Source: an uncultured Streptococcus sp.
GTDB taxonomy: Bacteria; Bacillota; Bacilli; Lactobacillales; Streptococcaceae
NCBI GenBank assembly: GCA_945864085.1
Contig: CAMBAD010000001.1
Coordinates: forward strand, 25,472-89,471
DNA length: 64,000 bases
Direction: 5' to 3'
Each line of letters starts with the position of its first letter. Positions within the stretch are counted from its first letter, which is position 1. The translations under genes and the position numbers were made by a program. The notes under the pieces were generated by a model that did no database searches, was not told the DNA's origin, and saw only the letters and a list, made by a program, of their open reading frames with translations. This document shows positions 49,314-58,539 of the stretch, piece after piece.

Positions 49314-50246
49314 TTGAGTAATGGAAAATTGACAGAAAAAAAACACAACGAACTTGACTTTGTGAATATATCTTGCAATCGAGATTATAAACTATTTTTG
49401 GACCCGACAAAGTTATATTCACAGCATCTACATCCTATTTTTAAGGATGGCGTCCAGAAACTTCATTCATTTTTGTTAGAAGTTTATCGAGTATATACGG
49501 AAGAAGGAGAAAGTGAAGTTCGGAAATTACTACGTTACTCTTCCGAATGCAATCTAATACACCTAGGTTACTCTTCAAAAGATTCAAAGGGAACTGGGGC
49601 TTCTGAGGAAATGTTGTTTGATTTTTTTAAAAAAATCATTGAGTTTGGAACCAAAGAACGCGAAATTTTGCTACATCCTGCCTCAATCGCAATTTTTGTA
49701 CCAAAATTCGCAGAAGATAGGACATCAGACCTTCTTGTAAGTATTTTGAAAAAAGAGATTGTAGAATACACCTTAGAGCAAGCCACTATTCACAATTTCG
49801 ATATTGAAGAAACAGAGTACAACTTCGGCTACTATTGGGATTTTGAGTCACTTAGTTGGAAGAGAAGCAAAAACTATTATGTAGCTTCTGAACAAGGAAA
49901 GCCCATCTTATTAGTACCAAAGTGTCTTGTCTCACAAAAATATAAATTCTCCACTGCAGATTTTGTCAAAAAGATAATATTCCCCATCAAAAAGGAGTCA
50001 GAGCGATACCAAGGTATAAATGGATTTTACAAAAATGGCGCCCCAAAACCTGCTACCCAGAAACAACTTATTGATGGTGAAATACGCTCTCCATATAGCA
50101 ATCGCTCCAATAAATGGAAGACCTATGCCATGGACCAACTAATGAAAAATCATAATTGGTATTCTGAGTATTTCCAAAATATGAACGAGTTCGCCGACAA
50201 TCATATCATTCCAGATGAGGTACTGGATAGGATTACAAATAGCTAA
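49314..50246 (+). CDS. Unrecognised 310-residue protein, likely defence-associated
   Basis: Start taken as the TTG at 49314, eight bases after AAAGGAG; a frame 36 bases longer lacks a ribosome site. Visible features: a conserved-looking LDFVNISCNRDYKLFLDPTKL at about 13-33, GTGASEEMLFDFFKKI, FAEDRTSDLLVSILKKEI and GKPILLVPKCLV. These recall a widespread uncharacterised bacterial family, but I cannot name it. No transmembrane segment or signal. AT-rich and divergent from the restriction-modification operon, so it may be an accessory or a separate system. Confidence 0.8.
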   Translation: MSNGKLTEKKHNELDFVNISCNRDYKLFLDPTKLYSQHLHPIFKDGVQKLHSFLLEVYRVYTEEGESEVRKLLRYSSECNLIHLGYSSKDSKGTGASEEMLFDFFKKIIEFGTKEREILLHPASIAIFVPKFAEDRTSDLLVSILKKEIVEYTLEQATIHNFDIEETEYNFGYYWDFESLSWKRSKNYYVASEQGKPILLVPKCLVSQKYKFSTADFVKKIIFPIKKESERYQGINGFYKNGAPKPATQKQLIDGEIRSPYSNRSNKWKTYAMDQLMKNHNWYSEYFQNMNEFADNHIIPDEVLDRITNS

Positions 50247-50704
50247 ATCTCACCAACAAAAGAATAGTGTCTACCTCTCATTGTGGGAGGTTTTTGTTTT
50301 CTCCAGAATTCAAGAGCAACTTCTTATGCATACTATCTCTTTTTCAAAAATCTTGGTCGATTTTCATGCAAAAGAAACAATCGAGATTTATTTCTAATCA
50401 GTTGGAACCTTAAACAATTCATCAATCCAGAAATATACCAGTTACTATCATTATATTCTTCTTTTCTATTTTAGCTTCAGAAGTATTGACCCGTAGCGAC
50501 ACCCTGACAACTCAAATTTATGTCAATACTTTAAATATCATTTCGACAGAAGTGGAGAATTTTCTTAAAGTCTATAAAACAATAGATAAATTTTCAATCA
50601 AAATCAGCAAAATCGAACCAGAAGATACCAAAGTTTACCTTATTCTCGATTCTAGAAAATGGGGTAAATTAATGTATTCACTTTTAATTTTTGTATATAT
50701 CATG
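50247..50704 (+). other. Gap with terminator and a possible gene remnant
   Basis: A hairpin with ACCTC/GAGGT and T5 (50273-50296) ends the gene at 49314. From 50414 an open plus frame runs about 90 codons into the antitoxin promoter region: a hydrophobic stretch (PVTIIIFFFSILA) then DTLTTQIYVNTLNIISTEVE and KIEPEDTKVYLILDSRKWG. There is no good start or ribosome site, so I regard it as a probable remnant. Confidence 0.4.
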
Positions 50705-50725
50705 TATAATGTATTTACAAATACA
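50705..50725 (+). promoter_or_regulatory. Promoter and operator of the toxin-antitoxin operon
   Basis: TATAAT (50705-50710) abuts a perfect palindrome TGTATTT-AC-AAATACA (50710-50725), followed at once by AGGAGG. Such a site fits autorepression by the AbrB-type antitoxin. Confidence 0.7.
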
Positions 50726-50738
50726 GGAGGTATATCCA

Positions 50739-50960
50739 ATGAATGTTTTATTACGCAAAACAGGTAATAGCACTGTTATCACTATCCCAAACGCTATTAA
50801 AGAAGCGCTTGGTGCAGAAATTGGTGAAGAAATCGAATTCGTCATTTCTGGAAGTAATGTCATCATCCGTAAAGCTGAGCCAACATTTGACTTTGACAAA
50901 GAGTTAGAAAAAGCTATGAACCAATACGATGAATTATTGAAAGAGTTGGTAGATAAATGA
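50739..50960 (+). CDS. AbrB/MazE-fold antitoxin
   Basis: 73 residues from the ATG at 50739, nine bases after AGGAGG. The SpoVT-AbrB swapped-hairpin domain is seen in LLRKTGNSTVITIPNAIKEALG and GEEIEFVISGSNVIIRKAE (1-47), with an acidic helical tail (48-73) that should bind the toxin. It represses its own operon by analogy with related antitoxins. It overlaps the toxin by four bases (ATGA). Confidence 0.88.
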   Translation: MNVLLRKTGNSTVITIPNAIKEALGAEIGEEIEFVISGSNVIIRKAEPTFDFDKELEKAMNQYDELLKELVDK

Positions 50961-51364
50961 AATACCTATCCGCTGAAGCCATTATCAAAATCAATGTCAT
51001 GGTTATTGGAAAATATTCCCCAAAGGAGCCCGTTGGGATAGCTGATCCAAACAGCCTGCAGAGGATTGTTGAGCAGCCAAAACAAGAGATTTTTGGAAAG
51101 ATACTCTATCCCGACATTTATAGCAAAACAGCCATTATCTGGATCAATCTAATTAAGAAACACCCATTCAAGAACGCCAACAAGCGAACTGCAGTGCTTG
51201 CTTTACATATGTTTCTAGCAATGAATGGTCTTCAGTCAAATCTCTCATTAAGCGATGGACTGGAAAAGACAATCGAGATTGCTACGTTTCAAGGTGACTT
51301 CGAGGAATTAAAAGATAGGATTATCCAGTTTTTGAAAGAAGAAAATCGAGTATACAAAAAATAG
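50957..51364 (+). CDS. doc: Doc-type Fic-domain toxin
   Basis: 135 residues. The motif HPFKNANKRTA (73-83) is the Doc form of the Fic active site (HxFxxANKR). Doc proteins phosphorylate EF-Tu and stop translation rather than AMPylate targets. Length and all-helical character fit Doc. Expressed after the AbrB-type antitoxin by translational coupling. Such modules stabilise islands and can give abortive phage defence. Confidence 0.88.
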   Translation: MKYLSAEAIIKINVMVIGKYSPKEPVGIADPNSLQRIVEQPKQEIFGKILYPDIYSKTAIIWINLIKKHPFKNANKRTAVLALHMFLAMNGLQSNLSLSDGLEKTIEIATFQGDFEELKDRIIQFLKEENRVYKK

Positions 51365-51401
51365 AAAAGTGGTTATCGACCGAAGTTGATAGCCACTTTT
51401 T
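51365..51401 (+). terminator. Terminator after doc
   Basis: 13-bp stem AAAAGTGGTTATC/GATAGCCACTTTT with one G-U, starting at the toxin stop. Confidence 0.85.
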
Positions 51402-51435
51402 ACTTTCTACTGTATTCTTATTACCAATAGTAACC

Positions 51436-51476
51436 TGACTGCAATTACTTATCAACATTGATTGCGGTCATTTTTT
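51436..51476 (+). terminator. Second plus-strand terminator
   Basis: 10-bp stem TGACTGCAAT/ATTGCGGTCA (one G-U) then T6. It is isolated from any intact gene, so it may belong to lost DNA. Confidence 0.65.
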
Positions 51477-51498
51477 ACTTAGACTCAGCCAAACTCAA

Positions 51499-51690
51499 TC
51501 AGAGCTCAGGCAATCCGAGGATTTCTCGAAAAGCGCTCGTACTTATTTTTTTATTCTTAGCTTTCAGGTCATCCAATTTACAACTGCTCAAAAATTGCTC
51601 TTCAAATGCATAAAAATCTTCAAGCTTGTAAAAAAATATTCCATCATTATTTAGAGGTGAGTTTGTTTGAATGATAGTTATAAATTATAA
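51499..51690 (-). pseudogene. Possible C-terminal gene remnant
   Basis: An open minus frame of about 60 codons without a start, ending at the TGA at 51499. Residues such as NNDGIFFYKLEDFYAFEEQF and KKISTSAFREILGLPEL look protein-like. It stops upstream at a TAA. I cannot assign a family. It is probably the tail of a gene deleted when the island was rearranged. Confidence 0.35.
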
Positions 51691-51715
51691 GGTGAACTTT
51701 TCAAAAAAACACGAA

Positions 51716-51748
51716 AAAGCACCCATGAGGTAAACTCTTGAGTGCTTT
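51716..51748. terminator. Hairpin in the scar region
   Basis: 7-bp stem AAAGCAC/GTGCTTT with further pairing inside, and TTTC after it on the minus strand. No gene close enough to own it, apart from the remnant at 51499-51690 on the wrong side. Confidence 0.5.
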
Positions 51749-51753
51749 GAAAC

Positions 51754-51842
51754 GTTGATATAATCGCTGATAATTAACGTTTTGAGAATTTCACTATTGA
51801 AAACGAAGAATTCTCACCCCTTACAAATCCCGCTATATCAAC
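51754..51842. repeat. Nested inverted repeats in the scar region
   Basis: Outer 9-bp arms GTTGATATA (51754-51762) and TATATCAAC (51834-51842); inner 8-bp arms TGAGAATT (51783-51790) and AATTCTCA (51809-51816). Such nested symmetry is seen around recombinase attachment sites, but no integrase gene is present here. Confidence 0.45.
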
Positions 51843-51937
51843 ATTTACGAAAATGAAACTTCCATGAAAATGGACTAAAATCCACTGATTGGGATAAAAT
51901 TGACACCAATTAACACCATAAAATAGACTAGTCATCA

Positions 51938-51967
51938 GTAGGTCAAACTAATTTGACCTACTTTTTC
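51938..51967 (+). terminator. Orphan plus-strand terminator
   Basis: 10-bp perfect stem GTAGGTCAAA/TTTGACCTAC, 4-base loop, then T5. No intact plus-strand gene lies within 570 bases upstream. It does converge on the HEPN gene end. Confidence 0.75.
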
Positions 51968-52067
51968 TTATAGATGGATAATTTATTAATCAAATTCAAA
52001 ATGATAGGTCAAGCATTTTATAAATTTATCGGTATAAGAAGACAAAAAAGTCCCTAATCAATACGAG

Positions 52068-52688
52068 TTATTCTTCAAGAAAAAATCTTTTCAAAATTAT
52101 TTCTCTTTTAGGAAGTTTGACTTGTTGCTGATTATCTCCATATAAAGTATTATATAACTCGATACAAGCTGTATATATGGACTGAATTTCTATCACTTCA
52201 AAATAATAGTATAGAATACCAATGTCTAATCTTTCTGTTGAAAAGACCATCTCTTTATCTAAGTGAGCCAAGAGTTTATCGCGAAGCAATTTGATTTCAT
52301 CGATATTTTTTTGTTCTTTATCAATACCCTCTTGAATGGTACTCAAAATTGATAAAAGAGATCTATCTTTGGTACTATGTCTCAATTTGGATAGAATCTT
52401 AAAAATACCATTTTTTTCTCTGCTATCAAAAATTTTAGTTATACCGAAGACAACTCTATAAAATAAAGATTCATATGTTACATTTCGTACTATATCATAT
52501 CTAATAGATGATTGCACTACTCTATCATGCCACTCATCGTTTACAATTTTTACTATTTCAAGTGCAGCAATTATTGATCCAAGTTCAAGTATCATAGTAT
52601 GAAAATGAATCATTATTTTAGAGTCATCATCTGGTAATTCATCAGCGAAATTCTTTCCTACAAAATCTTTTAAATCATAATCATTCAT
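52068..52688 (-). CDS. HEPN domain protein, AbiU2-like
   Basis: 206 residues, helical. RDKLLAH (136-142) fits the RX4-6H motif of HEPN ribonucleases, and the flanking LLRDKLLAHLDKE matches the AbiU2 type. The upstream helices include ELGSIIAALEIVKIV and RVVFGITKIFDS. HEPN proteins with this motif are RNA-cleaving effectors in abortive defence and toxin systems. It lies 139 bases after the NACHT gene on the same strand, in equally AT-rich DNA, and is likely its partner. Confidence 0.75.
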   Translation of the reverse strand: MNDYDLKDFVGKNFADELPDDDSKIMIHFHTMILELGSIIAALEIVKIVNDEWHDRVVQSSIRYDIVRNVTYESLFYRVVFGITKIFDSREKNGIFKILSKLRHSTKDRSLLSILSTIQEGIDKEQKNIDEIKLLRDKLLAHLDKEMVFSTERLDIGILYYYFEVIEIQSIYTACIELYNTLYGDNQQQVKLPKREIILKRFFLEE

Positions 52689-52827
52689 AAGCTAACACCT
52701 ATTTAATAAATCTTCTTACTTTTACTCAAATTGATAGTTCATTCTGCTTCAAAAATATTTTAGAGATTACAATTTCTTTAGTCACCATGATCACTCAAAT
52801 TAGACTCACTTTATAAACACTAATCTA

Positions 52828-55692
52828 CTAAAATTTTCCGAAAATCTCCTCTAAACTGTTCTTTATCTCTTTATGGACATAATCACTTAATGGAGTATTT
52901 TTACTAATATTTCTTGAGAATAAAAGATTTGAGAAAGCACTCTCATGAGTAGAAATATTTTTAGGAACTCTATTTAACAAATTGTAACTTTGTATTATTT
53001 CATCATATGCTCCTTCATAATTCCTAAACGAATCACTATGAGATACTTCAACTAAATTTTTATCTCCTGAATATGCTACGTGATAATATCCTATCCACGG
53101 ATTACTTTCATCATCTTTGTAAGTGATAAGTAATTTGTACGGCATATCTTGAAACTTTGAAAAATATCTATAAATTTTAGGAAAGTTATATTTCACCATT
53201 TCCAGATAACTCACTTCAGCGAAATTAAAAAATGTTTCAACTATTTCTATTTTTCTTTTCGTAGAATATAAGCTCATTGTTAAGCCATTTGATTCTGAAT
53301 ATTCTCTATCACGACCAGGTATGATCGAACTCCTATAATCCACACCAGAGTGTAGTAAAATAGATAACAATTTATTTAAACTAAACAACTCTACTCCTTC
53401 CGATGTTGTATAGCTTAAAACTTCCGGACAATCTTCAAGGGCTTCATCTATCCTTTTTCTAACCTCTTTACTCATCAAAGAGATTTCATCAATATCTTTA
53501 AGCCAAGATAACCTATCTATGGTTTCTTTTAAAAGTTCACATAAAATATAGTTACTTGCTGGTAATGATTGTTTTTCTAATATATCTTTCAAATTGCTTT
53601 TAATAAGCTCTACTGCAATTTTTCGCCCACTATCCCCTATAAATCCTGATAACTCCAAGTTTGTAATATGCTGAACCATTCGAGTGGTTTTTGAAAAAAT
53701 AGTGGTCTGATACTCTTGACTCGCTTGACTCAGCAGGTTGGAGCTGACAATTTTCACATCTGGTACTTCTTTATCCACTATATCAAACCAATAATAGAGA
53801 CTATTTTCTACAATACTTCCAGTAAGCCCGATTTTCGATTCCATTTGATTTTCTGTTATAAATGGTTCAAATTGTTCTGTGATAGGATGAAAGTAATTGC
53901 CAACAATAAATGTGTAAGTTTTATGGATTTCCGATAAAATTCGTCCTATATTATCCTCCATGGAAAGATCTGTTATTCCATTATTTCTCAACAAATCATT
54001 TTTAGAGTTAATACATTCAATATAAAGAGGTAAGTTATGTTGTAGAACATAATCTAAAAATTTATCCTGCTCATCAATAGTTGAAAATAATCCTGAGATA
54101 AAAATAACTACCTCTCGCCATTCTTCATTATGGATTAATTTTTCAAGAAGTTCTGTATCTGATGAAACTGTTAGGTTATTCGTAATATAGTATGCCGCAC
54201 AAAACTCCTTAAATAGCTTATGAGAAAAACTAATTCTATCTGAAGTACTAAAAATTCCAAAATTTATAAAATAATCAATTATATTTCTTTTATTTGGTGT
54301 AGAAACTGGATAAGCACTTATTATTTTATCTACTTCACTGTATGTAAAACTAGACCGTTCAAAATGCTCGTAAGAAAATTTGCCAAAAAGATTTAATGTT
54401 TCATGTAGGGATAATTCTGAATAACTATTTTTGTAGCGATAATTATTTTCAAAATACTCTGTAAAAATTTGGGTTCTATTGAACAACTCCTTATTTTGTC
54501 TATTAGCCAGAACAGTTTTACCAATCTTATAAAACAAAGGGTTTCTAAACAATTCAAGATATGCTTTAGGAAGATTACTATACCATCCAAGTCTAATTAA
54601 ATCACTTTGAATCATACCATCAGTAAGATTCGTTAGAAAGAAATTCTTTTCTTCCCCAAGCTCATTCTTATAACGATTATTTCGTGTGGTAAAAAAGAAA
54701 AAATTTTGTTTATATTGTGTCATTAATTGATTGACTTCAGAAAAAAATTTCAATCTCTTTCTCTCATCAATAATATCATCAATACCATCGAAGAACAGTG
54801 CTAATTGATTATTAGCGAATAGCTGATTAATAGCCTCTTTAGAATTTCCTTCACAAAAAGGCTCCATTTTCGATTGAATAATCTCGAATAATGTTCCTAA
54901 ACCGTCCACGTACTCCACTAACGGAACATATACAGGAATTAATTGATAATTAGAATATTTTGCACATAACTGATTTATCAGTTTAAAGATTTCAAATGTT
55001 TTTCCAAATCCAGCTTCTCCTTTCAATACAACTTTACGGTATTGTAAAAGGGTATCTAACGAATCTTTTTCCTTACTAACTTCGGTATCTTGAAATAAAC
55101 TACGTTCAAAATAGTTGGACTGATCAAATGAATCACCTAATGTTGTTAACAAGGTTTCAATATAAGAACGTATTCTAAAATTACCATCTACAACCTGTTT
55201 TAACATCACATTATTATCATCTACAATAGACGTTATGTGCTGCAACTGCCTGTCTATTCCATCGATAATCTCTCTAATAGTCCGACACAGTGCCTGCGAT
55301 TCAGGAGTCCCTATTTTATTGAGTTGTCTAAATATAATTTCAAAATATTTTTGAAGAATTTGTTTTATTTTACTATTATATAATTTATATTTAGGATATT
55401 TTTCAATAAACAAATTAATATAAAAATCTACTGATTGATTTATTGTTTTTGATTGTAGAATATCCTGATTAAGAAAATTTTTAATAATTTTGTTTAGCAC
55501 ATCCTGTTCAATCAAAAATTGATCAAAATCAAGATAATATATTTCATTTCCATATTGTTGTAATACTGAATATTCAATTTCATTCTTTAGCCTTTTTGTA
55601 AACCACTTTAGTCGCATTTTTCCAAAGATACCTCTAAAGTAATTTCCAAGCTCCTCTATCAATAAATTTTCAATTAATGAAATAGTAAGCAT
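52828..55692 (-). CDS. NACHT-domain STAND NTPase
   Basis: 954 residues. An N-terminal helical region (1-200) precedes a NACHT NTPase: Walker A GEAGFGKT (225-232), Walker B LALFFDGIDDI (297-307), sensor arginine in FFTTRNNR (about 333-340), and the winged-helix segment FSHKLFKEFCAAYYI (489-503). The C-terminal 440 residues match no repeat family I can see and may be the sensor. There is no recognisable N-terminal effector, consistent with a separate effector such as the HEPN gene. Bacterial NACHT proteins are antiphage NLR-like switches. Strongly AT-rich. Confidence 0.85.
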   Translation of the reverse strand: MLTISLIENLLIEELGNYFRGIFGKMRLKWFTKRLKNEIEYSVLQQYGNEIYYLDFDQFLIEQDVLNKIIKNFLNQDILQSKTINQSVDFYINLFIEKYPKYKLYNSKIKQILQKYFEIIFRQLNKIGTPESQALCRTIREIIDGIDRQLQHITSIVDDNNVMLKQVVDGNFRIRSYIETLLTTLGDSFDQSNYFERSLFQDTEVSKEKDSLDTLLQYRKVVLKGEAGFGKTFEIFKLINQLCAKYSNYQLIPVYVPLVEYVDGLGTLFEIIQSKMEPFCEGNSKEAINQLFANNQLALFFDGIDDIIDERKRLKFFSEVNQLMTQYKQNFFFFTTRNNRYKNELGEEKNFFLTNLTDGMIQSDLIRLGWYSNLPKAYLELFRNPLFYKIGKTVLANRQNKELFNRTQIFTEYFENNYRYKNSYSELSLHETLNLFGKFSYEHFERSSFTYSEVDKIISAYPVSTPNKRNIIDYFINFGIFSTSDRISFSHKLFKEFCAAYYITNNLTVSSDTELLEKLIHNEEWREVVIFISGLFSTIDEQDKFLDYVLQHNLPLYIECINSKNDLLRNNGITDLSMEDNIGRILSEIHKTYTFIVGNYFHPITEQFEPFITENQMESKIGLTGSIVENSLYYWFDIVDKEVPDVKIVSSNLLSQASQEYQTTIFSKTTRMVQHITNLELSGFIGDSGRKIAVELIKSNLKDILEKQSLPASNYILCELLKETIDRLSWLKDIDEISLMSKEVRKRIDEALEDCPEVLSYTTSEGVELFSLNKLLSILLHSGVDYRSSIIPGRDREYSESNGLTMSLYSTKRKIEIVETFFNFAEVSYLEMVKYNFPKIYRYFSKFQDMPYKLLITYKDDESNPWIGYYHVAYSGDKNLVEVSHSDSFRNYEGAYDEIIQSYNLLNRVPKNISTHESAFSNLLFSRNISKNTPLSDYVHKEIKNSLEEIFGKF

Positions 55693-55713
55693 ATGTAATG
55701 TCCTCTCTCACTA

Positions 55714-55722
55714 AGTATATCA
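55714..55722 (-). promoter_or_regulatory. Extended -10 of the NACHT gene
   Basis: TGATATACT on the minus strand 22 bases before the ATG; AGAGAGG is the ribosome site. No good -35. Confidence 0.5.
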
Positions 55723-55862
55723 TACCCCATAGGAATACATCTACTACGATTTTTGTATCGCTTTATCATCTTGTAATTAATTCATTGATAAAGATTTCTC
55801 AAAATACAGCTGAACCCCTTCAACACTTAATTTAATTTTTCATAATATTAAATTAAGCAATA

Positions 55863-55896
55863 AACCCCACTGACTTATTCAGCCAGTGGGGTTTTT
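55863..55896. terminator. Terminator at the end of the lac operon
   Basis: 10-bp perfect stem AACCCCACTG/CAGTGGGGTT, 11-base loop. T5 follows on the plus strand and a short T/A stretch on the minus strand. It marks the island/lac boundary. Confidence 0.8.
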
Positions 55897-55938
55897 GAGT
55901 GTTTTCCGTAGAATATTTAAATTACTTAACTATGGTAT

Positions 55939-56832
55939 TTACTCAATAATAATATCAAAATGTTTTGTATCAACTTCTTTTGGAGCGACGTAACTAATAT
56001 TTCGTTTGGCATTGAATATATCAGATTCTTCCAGTGAAGTAGAGAGTCCGCTCCAAGGTTCTAATGCGATAAAGGGACTCTGATTTGTAGTTGACCAAAT
56101 CACTAAATATGGAAAATCATCAAATGCAATCGAAAGTTTCTTCTGATGATTTTTTGATTTCAAGGTTACCTTTCGTGATGCTAATTGATCCAATGTGATG
56201 GCATCATGCTCAAACAGTTTATAGGACAAGTCCAAGGTCTTTTGATTTTCCAAGAATGGCCGGCGATCTCGCAGATCAAGTAAACCAGTTTCTGGAAAAC
56301 TTCTAGGTACTGTACAAGATTCTACTTTTTCAAATTCTAAATAATAGTCTTCATAACTCTCACCATCCAACAAAGGACAATTAAAACCTGGGTGACCCCC
56401 AATAAAGTAAGGTAGCTTTCTATGTCCTTCAAGATTTTTCACCCGATATTCAGTTCGGATTGTATTGCCAAGTAGTGAGTAGTTAATGGAAAGTTCAAAT
56501 TCAAATGGGTAATTTTTTACGGTTTCCTCATTTGATGAAATAGAAAATTCCAAAGAATTTTCAGTTCTTCTTACATTTTTGAACATCATTTTTCGCACAA
56601 GTCCATGCCTTGGAATTGTGCCTGTAAATGTCGGTCTTTCTGCAGGTTCATAGATAGCCCAATCATTTCGTAAACTTCCGCAAATCGGAAATAGAACTGG
56701 TGCTTGACCGCTCCAATAGGTCGGATCTCCTTGCCAAAGATACTCGATACCATCATTGTCTTTTATCGAAGTAATTTGCCCACCTAATTCAGAAAATTGT
56801 ACTGTTAAGTTTTCATTTTTTAATTCGAACAT
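55939..56832 (-). CDS. lacX: Aldose 1-epimerase-like protein LacX
   Basis: 297 residues, galactose mutarotase fold: ELGGQITSIKDNDGIEYLWQG, PVLFPICGSLRND and PYFIGGHPGFNCPL, with the catalytic histidine in GGHPG and a glutamate in FIALEPWSG. LacX is the usual last gene of lac operons of this type. Precise substrate (sugar or sugar phosphate) not certain. Confidence 0.9.
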   Translation of the reverse strand: MFELKNENLTVQFSELGGQITSIKDNDGIEYLWQGDPTYWSGQAPVLFPICGSLRNDWAIYEPAERPTFTGTIPRHGLVRKMMFKNVRRTENSLEFSISSNEETVKNYPFEFELSINYSLLGNTIRTEYRVKNLEGHRKLPYFIGGHPGFNCPLLDGESYEDYYLEFEKVESCTVPRSFPETGLLDLRDRRPFLENQKTLDLSYKLFEHDAITLDQLASRKVTLKSKNHQKKLSIAFDDFPYLVIWSTTNQSPFIALEPWSGLSTSLEESDIFNAKRNISYVAPKEVDTKHFDIIIE

Positions 56833-56896
56833 AAAAACTGCCTCCCTTATATGAAAACAAGGATGCTAACTTGAGCTAGGCATCCTTGTATTATTT

Positions 56897-58375
<1,479 letters not shown>

Positions 58376-58379
58376 TTAA

Positions 58380-58539
58380 GAACCTGTATTCACAAGTGAA
58401 GTGCTTGTATATAAGAGATAGTTTTTCGCTAATCAAGGCAGTTTTTTGAGGGAATACTGACTGTATTTTGAAAAAAACTAACGATGAGTAGCTGAAAAAC
58501 TAGCCTTAGATGGAAGTGCTGAACTGTGAATACAGGTTC
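58380..58539 (+). mobile_element. MITE-like element family 2, long copy (160 bp)
   Basis: 14-bp perfect terminal inverted repeats GAACCTGTATTCAC and GTGAATACAGGTTC. Related to the 119-bp copy at 40194-40312, with about 50 extra bases near one end. No gene. Its last base is part of the lacE stop codon, so it inserted at the very end of that gene. Confidence 0.8.

Noticed and set aside
49162-49422. 86-codon minus frame overlapping the start of the unknown gene
   Set aside because: Antisense to a frame with a good ribosome site, and it crosses the divergent promoter region.
51700-51860. Integrase attachment site
   Set aside because: Nested inverted repeats are suggestive, but there is no integrase gene, no tRNA or known target gene, and no matching direct repeat elsewhere in the window.
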